From Caenispirillum bisanense (GTDB lineage Bacteria; Pseudomonadota; Alphaproteobacteria; Rhodospirillales; UBA2165): a stretch of 64,000 bases of DNA. The position numbers and the translations under genes were made by a program. Below, piece by piece: positions 47,262 to 55,616 of this stretch. The notes under the pieces are model-generated. The model saw only the letters and a program-made list of their open reading frames with translations. It made no database searches and was not told the DNA's origin. The stretch covers positions 26,219 through 90,218 of the forward strand of contig CAMDWJ010000017.1 in NCBI GenBank assembly GCA_945877815.1, given 5' to 3'. Within the stretch, counting starts at the first letter, position 1. Every line of letters starts with the position of its first letter.

Positions 47262-48745
47262 TTCTCGGCACCCCTAAATATGGTCTCGGCATGCACCGCA
47301 TCCCCGCCGTTGATATCGTGAAGTGAAAAAGCGATGTCGGTGGAGACCCCCTCGAAACTCTTCGCGGGTGCGGTCACATGGACACGGAAACTGCGCAGCG
47401 AATCGGGATCGACCGTGAGAACGGGTACGACCCCGGCAACGCCGGAAACGCCGACGACTGAGACCACGGCGCCCGGAATTCCATCGGCGGCGATGTTAAA
47501 CGAACGCGTGGCATAACTTTTGTTCAGGATTTTGACTGAATAGGCATTCCGGATCGCCCCATCGGACAGCTTCACAAACAATGGATTGCGATCGTGCAAC
47601 ACGTTTACTTCAATTTCCGGCCGCGTCACGAGCGCATAAAGCATGATCAGACCCGCGAGACTCCATGCCGCGAAGTAGGCCAGTGTGCGCGGTCGAATGG
47701 GCCGCACATCGCCACCCTTTCCGATCGCGGCACGGTGTTCGCCCGCGAGCGAGGCATAGCCGATAAGGCGAAGCGGGCGGCCAAGCTTGTCCATCACCTC
47801 GTCGCAGGCGTCGATGCACAGGGCGCAAGTGATGCACTCCAACTGCTGCCCGTCTCGGATATCGATGCCCATCGGGCAGGCGGCGACGCAAGCATTGCAA
47901 TCGACGCAATCGCCCAGCTTGGCATCGGCCGCAATCGATTTGACCGACCCGCGCGGCTCGCCGCGATTGGGGCGATAGGCGACGACGAGCGACTCCTCGT
48001 CCATCATTGCCCCCATAATGCGCGGCCAGGGGCACATATAGGTGCAGACCTGCTCGCGCATGTGACCGCCCAGAACATAGGTCGTGAACGTCAAAGCCGC
48101 GACGGTCATATAGGCGATTCCCGGCGCCTCCAACGTTACGAAACCTTGCGCGAGCGTCGGTGCATCGGCGAAATAGAAAATCCAGGCGCCGCCGGTCAGC
48201 ATCGCAATGACGAGCCAAACCGTATGCTTCGCAGTGCGCCGCCAGAGCTTGTCGAAACTCATCGGAGCCTTGTCGAGGCGGATGCGCGCGTTGCGATCAC
48301 CTTCGATCTGACGTTCCACGAAAATGAACAGATCGGTCCAAACCGTCTGCGGACAAAAATATCCACACCACAGACGTCCTGCGACGCTTGTGGTTAAAAA
48401 CAGTCCGATACCGGCCATGATCAGAAGGCCTGCGACGAAAAAGAATTCCTGCGGCCAGATCTCGATGAAAAAGAAATAAAAGCGGCGACCCGGAAAATCG
48501 ATCAGCACAGCTTGGTCGGGCACACCGGGACCACGATCCCAGCGCAACCAGGGTGTGACGTAATAAACCAGTAAGGTCGCCGCCATGATCCACCATTTCA
48601 GGCGGCGGTAGGTCCCATGCACCAGACGCGGTTGAATCTTGACCCGCGCCTGATAAAGCGACCGGTTTTCACGCTTATTGGTCGGCGCGACGTCGATCCG
48701 CTCGATCTCGGTCGGATGGACCTCAGGATCCAGCGGGACGACCAT
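47258..48745 (-). CDS. ccoG: cbb3 oxidase accessory ferredoxin-like protein CcoG (FixG)
   Basis: 495 aa. Several membrane helices, WCGYFCPQTVWTDLF, CTYMCPWPRI, and two ferredoxin-like clusters in CVDCNACVAACPMGIDI and CITCALCIDACDEVM. A C-terminal Ig-like periplasmic domain follows. Reported in other species as a copper reductase for cbb3 assembly. Starts three bases after ccoP. Confidence 0.95.
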   Translation of the reverse strand: MVVPLDPEVHPTEIERIDVAPTNKRENRSLYQARVKIQPRLVHGTYRRLKWWIMAATLLVYYVTPWLRWDRGPGVPDQAVLIDFPGRRFYFFFIEIWPQEFFFVAGLLIMAGIGLFLTTSVAGRLWCGYFCPQTVWTDLFIFVERQIEGDRNARIRLDKAPMSFDKLWRRTAKHTVWLVIAMLTGGAWIFYFADAPTLAQGFVTLEAPGIAYMTVAALTFTTYVLGGHMREQVCTYMCPWPRIMGAMMDEESLVVAYRPNRGEPRGSVKSIAADAKLGDCVDCNACVAACPMGIDIRDGQQLECITCALCIDACDEVMDKLGRPLRLIGYASLAGEHRAAIGKGGDVRPIRPRTLAYFAAWSLAGLIMLYALVTRPEIEVNVLHDRNPLFVKLSDGAIRNAYSVKILNKSYATRSFNIAADGIPGAVVSVVGVSGVAGVVPVLTVDPDSLRSFRVHVTAPAKSFEGVSTDIAFSLHDINGGDAVHAETIFRGAEK

Positions 48746-48748
48746 GAC

Positions 48749-49630
48749 TCATTTGCCTCCGCCCAGACTGTGAATATAGACGGCAAGCTGCTTGACGGTA
48801 ACCTCATCGAGGATGCGACCCCAGGCCGGCATCACGCCGCGGCGGCTTTCTGAGATGGTCCGCAAGATCGCATCGCGATCGCCGCCATAAAGCCATATAT
48901 CGTTGTTGAGCGCAGGCGAACCCTGCTCGATCAGACCTTGGCCGTTATCGCCATGGCAGACGACGCAATTCTCGCGGAACACGACGGCACCCGGAAGAGA
49001 CCCGGCCGAGCCATCGCGGCGTGACAAGGCCAATACGTAGTCGGCGACATTGTTCACTTGAACGCGAGTCAGCAAGCCGTCCTTGAGGAATGCCGGCATC
49101 TGAGAATTGTGCGCTTGCTCGTCGAGATCGTTACGGGCGCCGTGACGGATCGTGAAGGCGATCTGTTCCAGCGTCCCACCCCATAACCATTCGTCGTCGT
49201 TGAGATTGGGATAGCCGACAGCACCCGCCGCACCCGATCCATGACAGGTCGCGCAGTTCACGGAATAGGCAGAACGTCCGCCGGCCAAGGCGAATTCGAG
49301 CAAATTAGCATCGTTGCGAATTTCGCTGAGCGACGACGCAGCCAGGAATTTCTCTCGTAAACCCGACTGGGCCGCGCGGGCTTCGTTCACATCCTCGGCA
49401 ACCGACGCGCGGCTCGAATAGCCCAATATCCCCTTGGTGTAGCCATTGAGCGTCGGCCAGGCCGGCATCGCGATCCAATAGCCGATCGACCATACGATGC
49501 AGGCATAGAATATCCACAGCCACCAGCGCGGCAGCGGGGTATCGAGTTCGCGGATACCGTCCCATTCATGCCCGGTCGTTTCGGTCTTGGTGACGTCGTC
49601 GAAACCGCGTTGGCTGGACTGCTGGCTCAT
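48749..49630 (-). CDS. ccoP: cbb3 oxidase dihaem subunit CcoP
   Basis: 293 aa from MSQQSSQRGFDDV at 49630; the track adds residues from ccoQ. One membrane helix (WWLWIFYACIVWSIGYWIAMPAWP) and two cytochrome c domains with CATCH and CVVCH and distal Met residues. It accepts electrons from soluble cytochrome c. The AWPTLNGYTKGILGYSSR segment is diagnostic. Haem insertion depends on the ccm operon at 25-32 kb. Confidence 0.96.
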   Translation of the reverse strand: MSQQSSQRGFDDVTKTETTGHEWDGIRELDTPLPRWWLWIFYACIVWSIGYWIAMPAWPTLNGYTKGILGYSSRASVAEDVNEARAAQSGLREKFLAASSLSEIRNDANLLEFALAGGRSAYSVNCATCHGSGAAGAVGYPNLNDDEWLWGGTLEQIAFTIRHGARNDLDEQAHNSQMPAFLKDGLLTRVQVNNVADYVLALSRRDGSAGSLPGAVVFRENCVVCHGDNGQGLIEQGSPALNNDIWLYGGDRDAILRTISESRRGVMPAWGRILDEVTVKQLAVYIHSLGGGK

Positions 49631-49631
49631 A

Positions 49632-49781
49632 TCAATCCTCCCTGAACGGGATTCGCGCAGCATCGTCGAACTTCGCGCGCGATTTCGGCCGCAGCGCATA
49701 GATCAAGACGCAGGCGAAGATGGCCATGAAGTAGATTAAGCCCCAGGTCTGGGCGAAATGAGAAATATTTTCGTAGGTCAT
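49632..49781 (-). CDS. ccoQ: cbb3 oxidase small subunit CcoQ (FixQ)
   Basis: 49 aa, absent from the ORF track because of its size. MTYENISHFAQTWGLIYFM and the membrane helix to LIYALRPKSRAKFDDAARIPF are a standard FixQ. A GGAGG site for ccoP lies at its 3' end. It stabilises the CcoNO-CcoP complex. Confidence 0.9.
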   Translation of the reverse strand: MTYENISHFAQTWGLIYFMAIFACVLIYALRPKSRAKFDDAARIPFRED

Positions 49782-49791
49782 GCCGCGATCC

Positions 49792-50517
49792 TCATCGGAA
49801 ATTCTCTGCTGCCTTGAAGACCGAAAAATCGACCAAGGTGCCGAGCATCTGGAGATAGGCGATCAATGCATCCAACTCGCTCACCGCGTTCGGATTGCCG
49901 TCGAAGTCGCGCACCTGAACCTTGCCGTATCTTTTGGCCAGCGCCTCGATCCCGTCGCTGTCCGGATTGGCCTGCGCCAGCGCATCTGCCGTTGCATTGG
50001 CGATCATCTCGTCGCTATACGGAACGCCGACCATGCGATTGGCACCGAGATGCTCGCCGATCCGCTTGAAATCGATGGGTTGCTTGGCCAGGAACGGATA
50101 GCCGGGCATGACCGATTCCGGAACCAGGCTGCGCGGCGCCTCCAGATGCGCGCGATGTCATTCGTCGGAGTATTTTCCGCCGACCCGGGCGAGATCCGGC
50201 CCCGTACGTTTCGAACCCCATTGGAAGGGGTGGTCGTACATGCTCTCGGCCGCGAGGCTGTAATGGCCATAGCGTTCTAGCTCGTCGCGAAACGGGCGAA
50301 CCATCTGGCTATGGCAATTATAACAACCTTCGCGGATATAGATGTTGCGGCCGGCGAGTTCGAGCGGCGTATAGGGCCGCATGCCCTCGACCTTCTCGAT
50401 CGTGCTTTCGAGGCGGAACAGCGGCGCGATCTCGATGATGCCGCCGATCGACACGACGACCAGAATACCAACGAGCAGCAGCATCGAATTGCGCTCGAAC
50501 CAACCATGATCGAACAT
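49792..50517 (-). pseudogene. ccoO: cbb3 oxidase monohaem subunit CcoO, interrupted by in-frame TGA
   Basis: The frame from 50517 encodes a membrane anchor, [17 protein letters not shown] (haem c site) and RVGGKYSDE, then TGA at 50160-50158. The same frame continues without any shift: HRAHLEAPRSLVPESVMPGYPF through LDALIAYLQMLGTLVDF to a normal end, 241 codons in all. CcoO proteins have Trp at exactly this point (KYSDEWHR), so one base change, TGG to TGA, explains it. Everything else is intact. Either a very recent nonsense mutation, a base error in the sequence, or read-through. The two ORF-track pieces are 50158-50517 and 49792-50109. Confidence 0.9.
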
Positions 50518-50531
50518 GATGCTTATCCCCC

Positions 50532-52160
50532 TTAGATGGCGGCGCGAAGCGCAGGCGCGGCTTCGATACCCATGGGTTTTTCATTGCGCACGCGGCCGAG
50601 CGCCGTCATCCAGATGTTGTAGGCCATGATCAGTGCCCCGAAGACGTAAAGCGCGCCGCCACCGGCGCGGATGATGTAGAAGGGATGCATGGCGGCCACC
50701 GTCTCGGCGAAGGAATATTCAAGGAAGCCGAGCTTGTCGTAGGCGCGCCACATTAAACCTTGCAGAATGCCGCTGACCCACATGGCCGAGATGTAGAGAA
50801 CGATCCCAAGCGTCGCGACCCAAAAGTGGAGCGAGACGAGGCGCAGCGAATAGAGCTGCTTGCGGCCCCAAGCCACCGGCGCCAGGAAATAGAGAGCGCC
50901 GAAAGACACGAAGCCTACCCAACCGAGTGCTCCGGAATGGACGTGACCGATCGTCCAGTCGGTATAGTGGCTGAGCGCATTGACTGCCTTGATCGACATG
51001 AGCGGCCCTTCGAACGTGCTCATGCCGTAGAAGGCGACCGAAATCACCAGCATGCGCAGGATCGGATCGGTACGCAGCTTGTCCCAGGCGCCGCGCAGCG
51101 TCATCAGGCCGTTGATCATGCCGCCCCAGGACGGCATCCACAGCATGATCGAAAAGGTCATACCGAGCGTCTGCGCCCAATCGGGTAGCGCTGTGTAGTG
51201 CAGATGATGCGGACCGGCCCAGATATAGATGAAGATCAAGGACCAGAAATGGATGATCGACAGCCGGTAGGAATAGATCGGCCGGTCGGCCTGCTTTGGC
51301 ACGAAATAATACATGATGCCGAGGAAGCCCGCGGTCAGGAAGAAGCCGACCGCATTGTGCGCATACCACCATTCGGTCAGCGCGTCCTGCACGCCGGCGA
51401 ACAGCGAATAGCTCTTGGAGCCATAAATATTGGCGGGCACCGACAGGTTGTTGACGAGGTGCAACATCGCGACCGTGGCGATGAAAGCGAGAAAGAACCA
51501 GTTGGCGACGTAAATATGCGGCTCGCGTCGTTTGGCGAGCGTAAACAGGAAGACGAGCAGATAGGTGACCCAGACAATTGTCAGCCATAGATCGATATAC
51601 CATTCGGGTTCGGCATATTCCTTGGACTGGGTAACGCCAAAGACATAACCGGTCGCGGCAAGCACGATGAACAGCTGATAGCCCCAGAGCACAAACCAAG
51701 GCGCCCAGAGGCCGGCAAGCCGCGCGCGGCAGGTACGCTGCACGACATGGAAGGACGTCGTGATCAAGACGGTGCCACCGAAGGCGAAGATCACGGCGGA
51801 AGTATGAAGCGGACGCAGACGGCCGAAATTGGTCCAGGGCAGATCGAAATTCAGCGCCGGGTAGGCAAGCTGCAGAGCGATCGTCAATCCGACCAGAAAA
51901 CCGACAACGCCCCAGAATGTGGAGGCGATGACACCGACCCGGATGATCGCATTGTTGTAGTTGGGCACACCGCCGACTTCGGGCGCACGCGCATCGACAA
52001 TGACGGAGTCGCGGAAACGGATTATCGCGAAAACGGCGACGACGGCCGCTGCGAACAGCATCCAGCCATGCATTTCGAAACCTGGATCTACGGCGCGCGA
52101 CGCCGCTATAAGACCCAGTACTGCGGTGGCACCTGCCGACGCCAAAATCAATCCGCTCAC
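50532..52160 (-). CDS. ccoN: cbb3 oxidase catalytic subunit CcoN
   Basis: 542 aa from a GTG start behind GGGGAGGTG. About 14 membrane helices. [38 protein letters not shown] (with the CuB His and the cross-linked Tyr region) and [17 protein letters not shown] give the haem b, haem b3 and CuB ligands. Reduces oxygen at low concentration. First gene of ccoNOQP, 15 bases before ccoO. Confidence 0.97.
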   Translation of the reverse strand: MSGLILASAGATAVLGLIAASRAVDPGFEMHGWMLFAAAVVAVFAIIRFRDSVIVDARAPEVGGVPNYNNAIIRVGVIASTFWGVVGFLVGLTIALQLAYPALNFDLPWTNFGRLRPLHTSAVIFAFGGTVLITTSFHVVQRTCRARLAGLWAPWFVLWGYQLFIVLAATGYVFGVTQSKEYAEPEWYIDLWLTIVWVTYLLVFLFTLAKRREPHIYVANWFFLAFIATVAMLHLVNNLSVPANIYGSKSYSLFAGVQDALTEWWYAHNAVGFFLTAGFLGIMYYFVPKQADRPIYSYRLSIIHFWSLIFIYIWAGPHHLHYTALPDWAQTLGMTFSIMLWMPSWGGMINGLMTLRGAWDKLRTDPILRMLVISVAFYGMSTFEGPLMSIKAVNALSHYTDWTIGHVHSGALGWVGFVSFGALYFLAPVAWGRKQLYSLRLVSLHFWVATLGIVLYISAMWVSGILQGLMWRAYDKLGFLEYSFAETVAAMHPFYIIRAGGGALYVFGALIMAYNIWMTALGRVRNEKPMGIEAAPALRAAI

Positions 52161-52217
52161 GCTCTCACCTCCCCAACCCTGAGGAGTGCAGGCTAGCGGA
52201 CAGCACCCGTCGATCGC

Positions 52218-52231
52218 TTGATCCGCGTCAA
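52218..52231. promoter_or_regulatory. FixK/FNR-type box upstream of ccoN
   Basis: TTGATCCGCGTCAA fits TTGA-N6-TCAA exactly with symmetric TTGAT/GTCAA half sites. It lies about 58 bases before the ccoN GTG. In alphaproteobacteria cbb3 operons are activated under low oxygen by FixK/FnrL-type proteins at such sites. It argues that the whole ccoNOQP-GHIS cluster is oxygen-controlled. Confidence 0.8.
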
Positions 52232-52271
52232 GCCAACCGAACGAAGAGCCTAAGTATCAATACCTAAAGCA

Positions 52272-52298
52272 AAAGGGCCGGCACAGGGCCGGCCCTTT
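52272..52298 (-). terminator. Terminator after the VOC gene
   Basis: AAAGGGCCGGC and its exact inverse around a five-base loop, 11-bp stem. On the minus strand it runs into TTTTGCTTT and begins 20 bases after the VOC stop. It insulates the FixK-controlled ccoN promoter from the upstream gene. Confidence 0.8.
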
Positions 52299-52318
52299 CA
52301 GAACATCCAAACCCGCAA

Positions 52319-52756
52319 CTATTCAGCCGGAACAGGTTCTTTCTTTACGGGCGCCTTGGCCTCGCGGTCGGCGCGGGTCTCGGCCTTGTCGAAGCCATGA
52401 ACCGATAGATCGAACATATTGCCGTCCGGATCGCAGCCGCGGAATTCGGCATAGGGGCGATTCGACGGCCGCATTTTCGGATCCTCGACCCCGTTGTTCA
52501 CGAGCGTCATGCTGATCTCCGGCATGCTGTCGACCTGCCAGCCGAAGTGATTGAGGCCCGGAGGGGCTTCGCCCTGCAGCGCGCACGGCAGAACCGCAAG
52601 ATTGAGATAGCCGTCAGTCAGGTAGATGGCGGGAATGCCATGCTGACCCTTGGAGCGATTCACCTCCTCCATCTCGAAGGTGTCCTTATAGAACTGCGCG
52701 AGCTTTTCGGTATCGCGCGACATGACAGCAAGATGTTTGATCTTCGGTCGAGCCAT
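52319..52756 (-). CDS. VOC/glyoxalase-fold protein
   Basis: 145 aa. Two babbab modules: KIKHLAVMSRDTEKLAQFYKDTFEMEEV with the first metal His, and GLNHFGWQVDSMPE with the second. FRGCDPDGNMFDLSVHGF closes the fold. Metal-dependent isomerase or dioxygenase-like, but substrate unknown. C-terminal tail is charged. Single gene with its own terminator. Confidence 0.85.
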   Translation of the reverse strand: MARPKIKHLAVMSRDTEKLAQFYKDTFEMEEVNRSKGQHGIPAIYLTDGYLNLAVLPCALQGEAPPGLNHFGWQVDSMPEISMTLVNNGVEDPKMRPSNRPYAEFRGCDPDGNMFDLSVHGFDKAETRADREAKAPVKKEPVPAE

Positions 52757-52863
52757 CGGGTGCCTCCTCTTGGAATCGGGGAATTCGATAAACCACGTAA
52801 CGGTATGATGAACATTCGCATACCAGCCCCCTCAGTTAAAGCCCTCCCCGGCTCCCGGTTGAG

Positions 52864-53667
52864 GTGATACAAGCGCCCGAGATGTTAGATTCAGTGCTCC
52901 CACCACATCTGGTTCCGGACGGCTGGACGTCGGCCACCCTGGCCCTGGCGATGGCCGTTTTCTTGCTGGCCGGGCTGATCAAGGGCATCGCCGGGGCCGG
53001 CCTGCCCACCGTCGCACTTGCCCTGCTCGCCCTCGCCATCGACATCAAGGCCGCGATTGCCTTGCTGATCGTCCCCGCACTCGTCACCAATATCTGGCAG
53101 GGCCTGACGGGCGGCGCCTTCGCCCCGATCGCCCGACGCCTCGCCCCGATGTTGCTGGCCTCGGTGATTGGCATCTGGCTCGGCGTGGAAATCCTGGCGG
53201 TTGGCGACGCCAAGGTGCTAGCCGGCATACTCGGCGTCATCTTGCTCTTCTATGCGGCCTACAGCCTCGCCACCCCCCAAATCCCGCCGCCCAGCCCGCG
53301 CCTGGAGCTTTGGCTCTCCGCGCCCGTCGGCCTTACGACCGGCATCCTATTCGGCTTCACCGGATCGTTCCTGGTGCCCGGCGTCCTTTACATGCAAGCG
53401 CTCGGATTCAAGCGCGATCATTTCGTCCAGGCCATGGGCATCGCCTTTTCCTTTTCCACCTTCGTGTTGTGGATGTTCCTCGCCGGCAACGGCCTATTTT
53501 CTGTGCAACTCGGGGCAGTCTCGGCTTCCGTCTGCGTGCCGGCCCTGATCGGCATGGTGATCGGACAAAAACTTCGTAAGGGCATGAGCGAAGCCTTGTT
53601 CCGCCGTGCCTTCTTCATCACCCTGCTCGGGCTGTCGCTGTATATCGTAGCCCGCGCGTTCTTGTAG
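52864..53667 (+). CDS. TauE/SafE family membrane permease
   Basis: 267 aa from a GTG, or 261 aa from the ATG at 52882; neither has a strong ribosome site. Eight hydrophobic helices. FLLAGLIKGIAGAGLPTVALALLAL and PVGLTTGILFGFTGSFLVPGVLYMQALGF are the two repeat signatures. Likely exports or imports a sulfur-containing or organic anion; the substrate cannot be read from sequence. It precedes the diiron-oxidase-like gene by 58 bases on the same strand. Confidence 0.88.
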   Translation: MIQAPEMLDSVLPPHLVPDGWTSATLALAMAVFLLAGLIKGIAGAGLPTVALALLALAIDIKAAIALLIVPALVTNIWQGLTGGAFAPIARRLAPMLLASVIGIWLGVEILAVGDAKVLAGILGVILLFYAAYSLATPQIPPPSPRLELWLSAPVGLTTGILFGFTGSFLVPGVLYMQALGFKRDHFVQAMGIAFSFSTFVLWMFLAGNGLFSVQLGAVSASVCVPALIGMVIGQKLRKGMSEALFRRAFFITLLGLSLYIVARAFL

Positions 53668-53725
53668 ACACGGGTGCGGACGACGAATCACGAGAAACGA
53701 CCGGATAGATTTAGGAGAATCGAAC

Positions 53726-54469
53726 ATGAGCGAGTCGAAAAACGTCGTCGAACGCCTGGACGCCGTCGTCAACGATTTCAGCAGCCGCGTGCGCTTTTTC
53801 AACGAACCAATGACGGTGAGCCGCGCCAAGATGTTCGTGCTCCAGCATCGCCAGAATACGCGTTACCGCAATTCGGTTCTGAAACTGCGCGTCGCCACCA
53901 ATACGCCGGACTGGGACACGCGCCTGCGCATTCTCGGCGCCTGCGCCGAGGAAATCATCGCCGACAACGAATTCGGCGGCGGACGTCCGCATTGGGCGAT
54001 CCTGCAGGCGTTGGGGCGGCGTATCGGACTCACCGATATTGAAATGGAAGGTGCGACGCCGCTGGTCTCCACGCGCATCGCCTGGCTCGCCTGGGAAGCG
54101 CTGATGAGCAACCGACATTGGATCGAAGGGCTGATCGCCAATACCTGCGCCGAGCGCGCCAATGTTCCGGGCTATGGGACCGGCATCATCCGCGCGCACG
54201 GCTGGTTCGGTCTCGAGCGCCATCGCTGGAAACAGGTGTTCGGCCTTTCCGACGAAGAACTCGAATTCTTCGGTCTGCATGAAGAAGCCGATATCGTGCA
54301 TTCGAATCTCGGCTGGCAAAAAGCCGCCGATCAAGCAGCGCTGCTGCACATGGAAGATCAGCTGGTTACGGCCTGCCGCACCAATCTGCTGGTGTGGGAA
54401 AGCTATCTCAACGGCATCGCCGATGGCGGCGACGCGCTCGATCGCGGCGAAGTGCCGATGGCTGCCTAA
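53726..54469 (+). CDS. Haem-oxygenase-like diiron oxidase (TenA/PqqC/CADD fold)
   Basis: 247 aa, AGGAGA ribosome site. All-helical. NEFGGGRPHW places E82 and H89, E143 lies in NTCAERANVP, and FGLHEEADIVHS places H185, D189 and H192. The order and spacing (E-x6-H, E, H-x3-D-x2-H) are those of the haem-oxygenase-like diiron oxidase group, such as CADD, UndA and BesC. So a non-haem diiron, oxygen-using enzyme is likely rather than a thiaminase. The substrate is unknown; no thiamine or PQQ genes adjoin. Converges with the DUF2937 gene. Confidence 0.8.
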   Translation: MSESKNVVERLDAVVNDFSSRVRFFNEPMTVSRAKMFVLQHRQNTRYRNSVLKLRVATNTPDWDTRLRILGACAEEIIADNEFGGGRPHWAILQALGRRIGLTDIEMEGATPLVSTRIAWLAWEALMSNRHWIEGLIANTCAERANVPGYGTGIIRAHGWFGLERHRWKQVFGLSDEELEFFGLHEEADIVHSNLGWQKAADQAALLHMEDQLVTACRTNLLVWESYLNGIADGGDALDRGEVPMAA

Positions 54470-54966
54470 TACCGGATGTCCGAACGGCGGGCATCGCGCC
54501 TGCGTAGCCGCAGGACAAATGGTGCCTTGAGAAGTTCGTAGACGATCAGGCCCAATATGATTCCCGTGCCGGCATAGATAAGCCCCGTGAGATCGAACGG
54601 CAGCGCCGGACGAAAGGTTTCGAACGTGCGCGCCGCGATGCCCGTATCCATGTTCGCGAAAAACGAGAAGGGTCGGTGCAGGATGTCGCTCTCGGCGATG
54701 CTGCGGAACGCGGAATCGAGTTCGTCCGCTCGGCTGCGTGCTTCGGCCAGCAACATCGCCCGCACTTCGGTCGCCATATCGCGATAGTGGTCGGGGTCCA
54801 GCGCCAGTTTGTAACTGCGCTGCGCCTCGTCCATATGGCCGCCAAGACGTTGCAGATATTGCAGGACGAAGGCATCGAACTGCGAAGCAAGCGCGCCGCC
54901 GACGCCGCCGAAGACGGCGCCGATCAAGCTATCGAGTTTGCGCGTCAGCCAGGACAATGCCTTCAA
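54466..54966 (-). CDS. DUF2937 family membrane protein
   Basis: 166 aa. GAVFGGVGGALASQFDAFVLQYLQRLGGHMDEAQR at the N-terminus is the family signature, with one membrane helix near 125-145 (GLIYAGTGIILGLIVYEL). Function unknown. Its ATG overlaps the stop of the methyltransferase gene, so they are co-translated. Confidence 0.82.
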   Translation of the reverse strand: MKALSWLTRKLDSLIGAVFGGVGGALASQFDAFVLQYLQRLGGHMDEAQRSYKLALDPDHYRDMATEVRAMLLAEARSRADELDSAFRSIAESDILHRPFSFFANMDTGIAARTFETFRPALPFDLTGLIYAGTGIILGLIVYELLKAPFVLRLRRRDARRSDIRY

Positions 54967-55616
54967 TCCCTGAAAAGTTTCACCGCGATGGTGCCGGACC
55001 GAAGATCGAGCTTCTCAAAACGATATCCACCCAAAAAATCATAAAAGGCCTGCGGCGTCCATATTTGGTGATCGTAGGGGCCCGGCGTCTCGCCGGTGCC
55101 ATCAGGCGTCGTGATGATGGCAAAATTGCGAACCGCGCGATGGATCTTGGCGAGCAGCACAGCCGGCTCGGCGACATGTTCGATGACCTCGACGCAGATC
55201 GCACAATCGAATGCGCCGTCTTCCGTCAGATCGAAGGCGGAGCGACAGGCAAATACCAGTTCGCCGGCGGCGGCTCGCGCGCTCTTCCGCGCCTGCGCGT
55301 CAGGCGACAGTGCATCGTCGCCGACCGCCTGAAACGCGGCCTCGAATTTCCCGGCAACGGCATCGGCGCACACGATCTCAGCAAGCCCGATCGCCAGTTC
55401 ATTATTGTCGATGCCGAAGACTGAGAGCCCGCGACGGAACGAGGCGAAACTCATCAGCCCGTCGCCACAGCCGATATCGAGGACGCGGCCCGCGTTCGGC
55501 AATTCAGCCATGATGTTTCTCACGAATGTCCGGTATCCCAGATAGTCCGCGAGATACCACTTCCAGTGATAGGCGCCGCCGATCTCGTATTTCCGGAACT
55601 CGTCGTTGTCCGTCAC
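54963..55616 (-). CDS. Class I SAM-dependent methyltransferase
   Basis: 217 aa. VLDIGCGDGLMSFASF is motif I, FGIDNNELAI motif II, and FDCAICVEVIEHVAEPAVLLAKIHRAV motifs IV-V, as in UbiG/BioC-type enzymes. KYEIGGAYHWKWYLADYLGYR at the start is typical of a sugar or lipid-linked group. Substrate unknown. It overlaps both neighbours by four bases, placing it after the CoxL-like gene in one transcript. Confidence 0.88.
   Translation of the reverse strand: MTDNDEFRKYEIGGAYHWKWYLADYLGYRTFVRNIMAELPNAGRVLDIGCGDGLMSFASFRRGLSVFGIDNNELAIGLAEIVCADAVAGKFEAAFQAVGDDALSPDAQARKSARAAAGELVFACRSAFDLTEDGAFDCAICVEVIEHVAEPAVLLAKIHRAVRNFAIITTPDGTGETPGPYDHQIWTPQAFYDFLGGYRFEKLDLRSGTIAVKLFRD

Noticed and set aside
50158-50160. 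TGA read as Trp or selenocysteine in this organism
   Set aside because: Many genes here end normally at TGA (for example ccoQ, ccoS, ccmG) and use TGG for Trp; no SECIS-like hairpin was evident and CcoO is not a selenoprotein family.
53726-54469. TenA thiaminase
   Set aside because: Six ligand-type residues match the diiron oxidase pattern, and there are no thiamine genes nearby.
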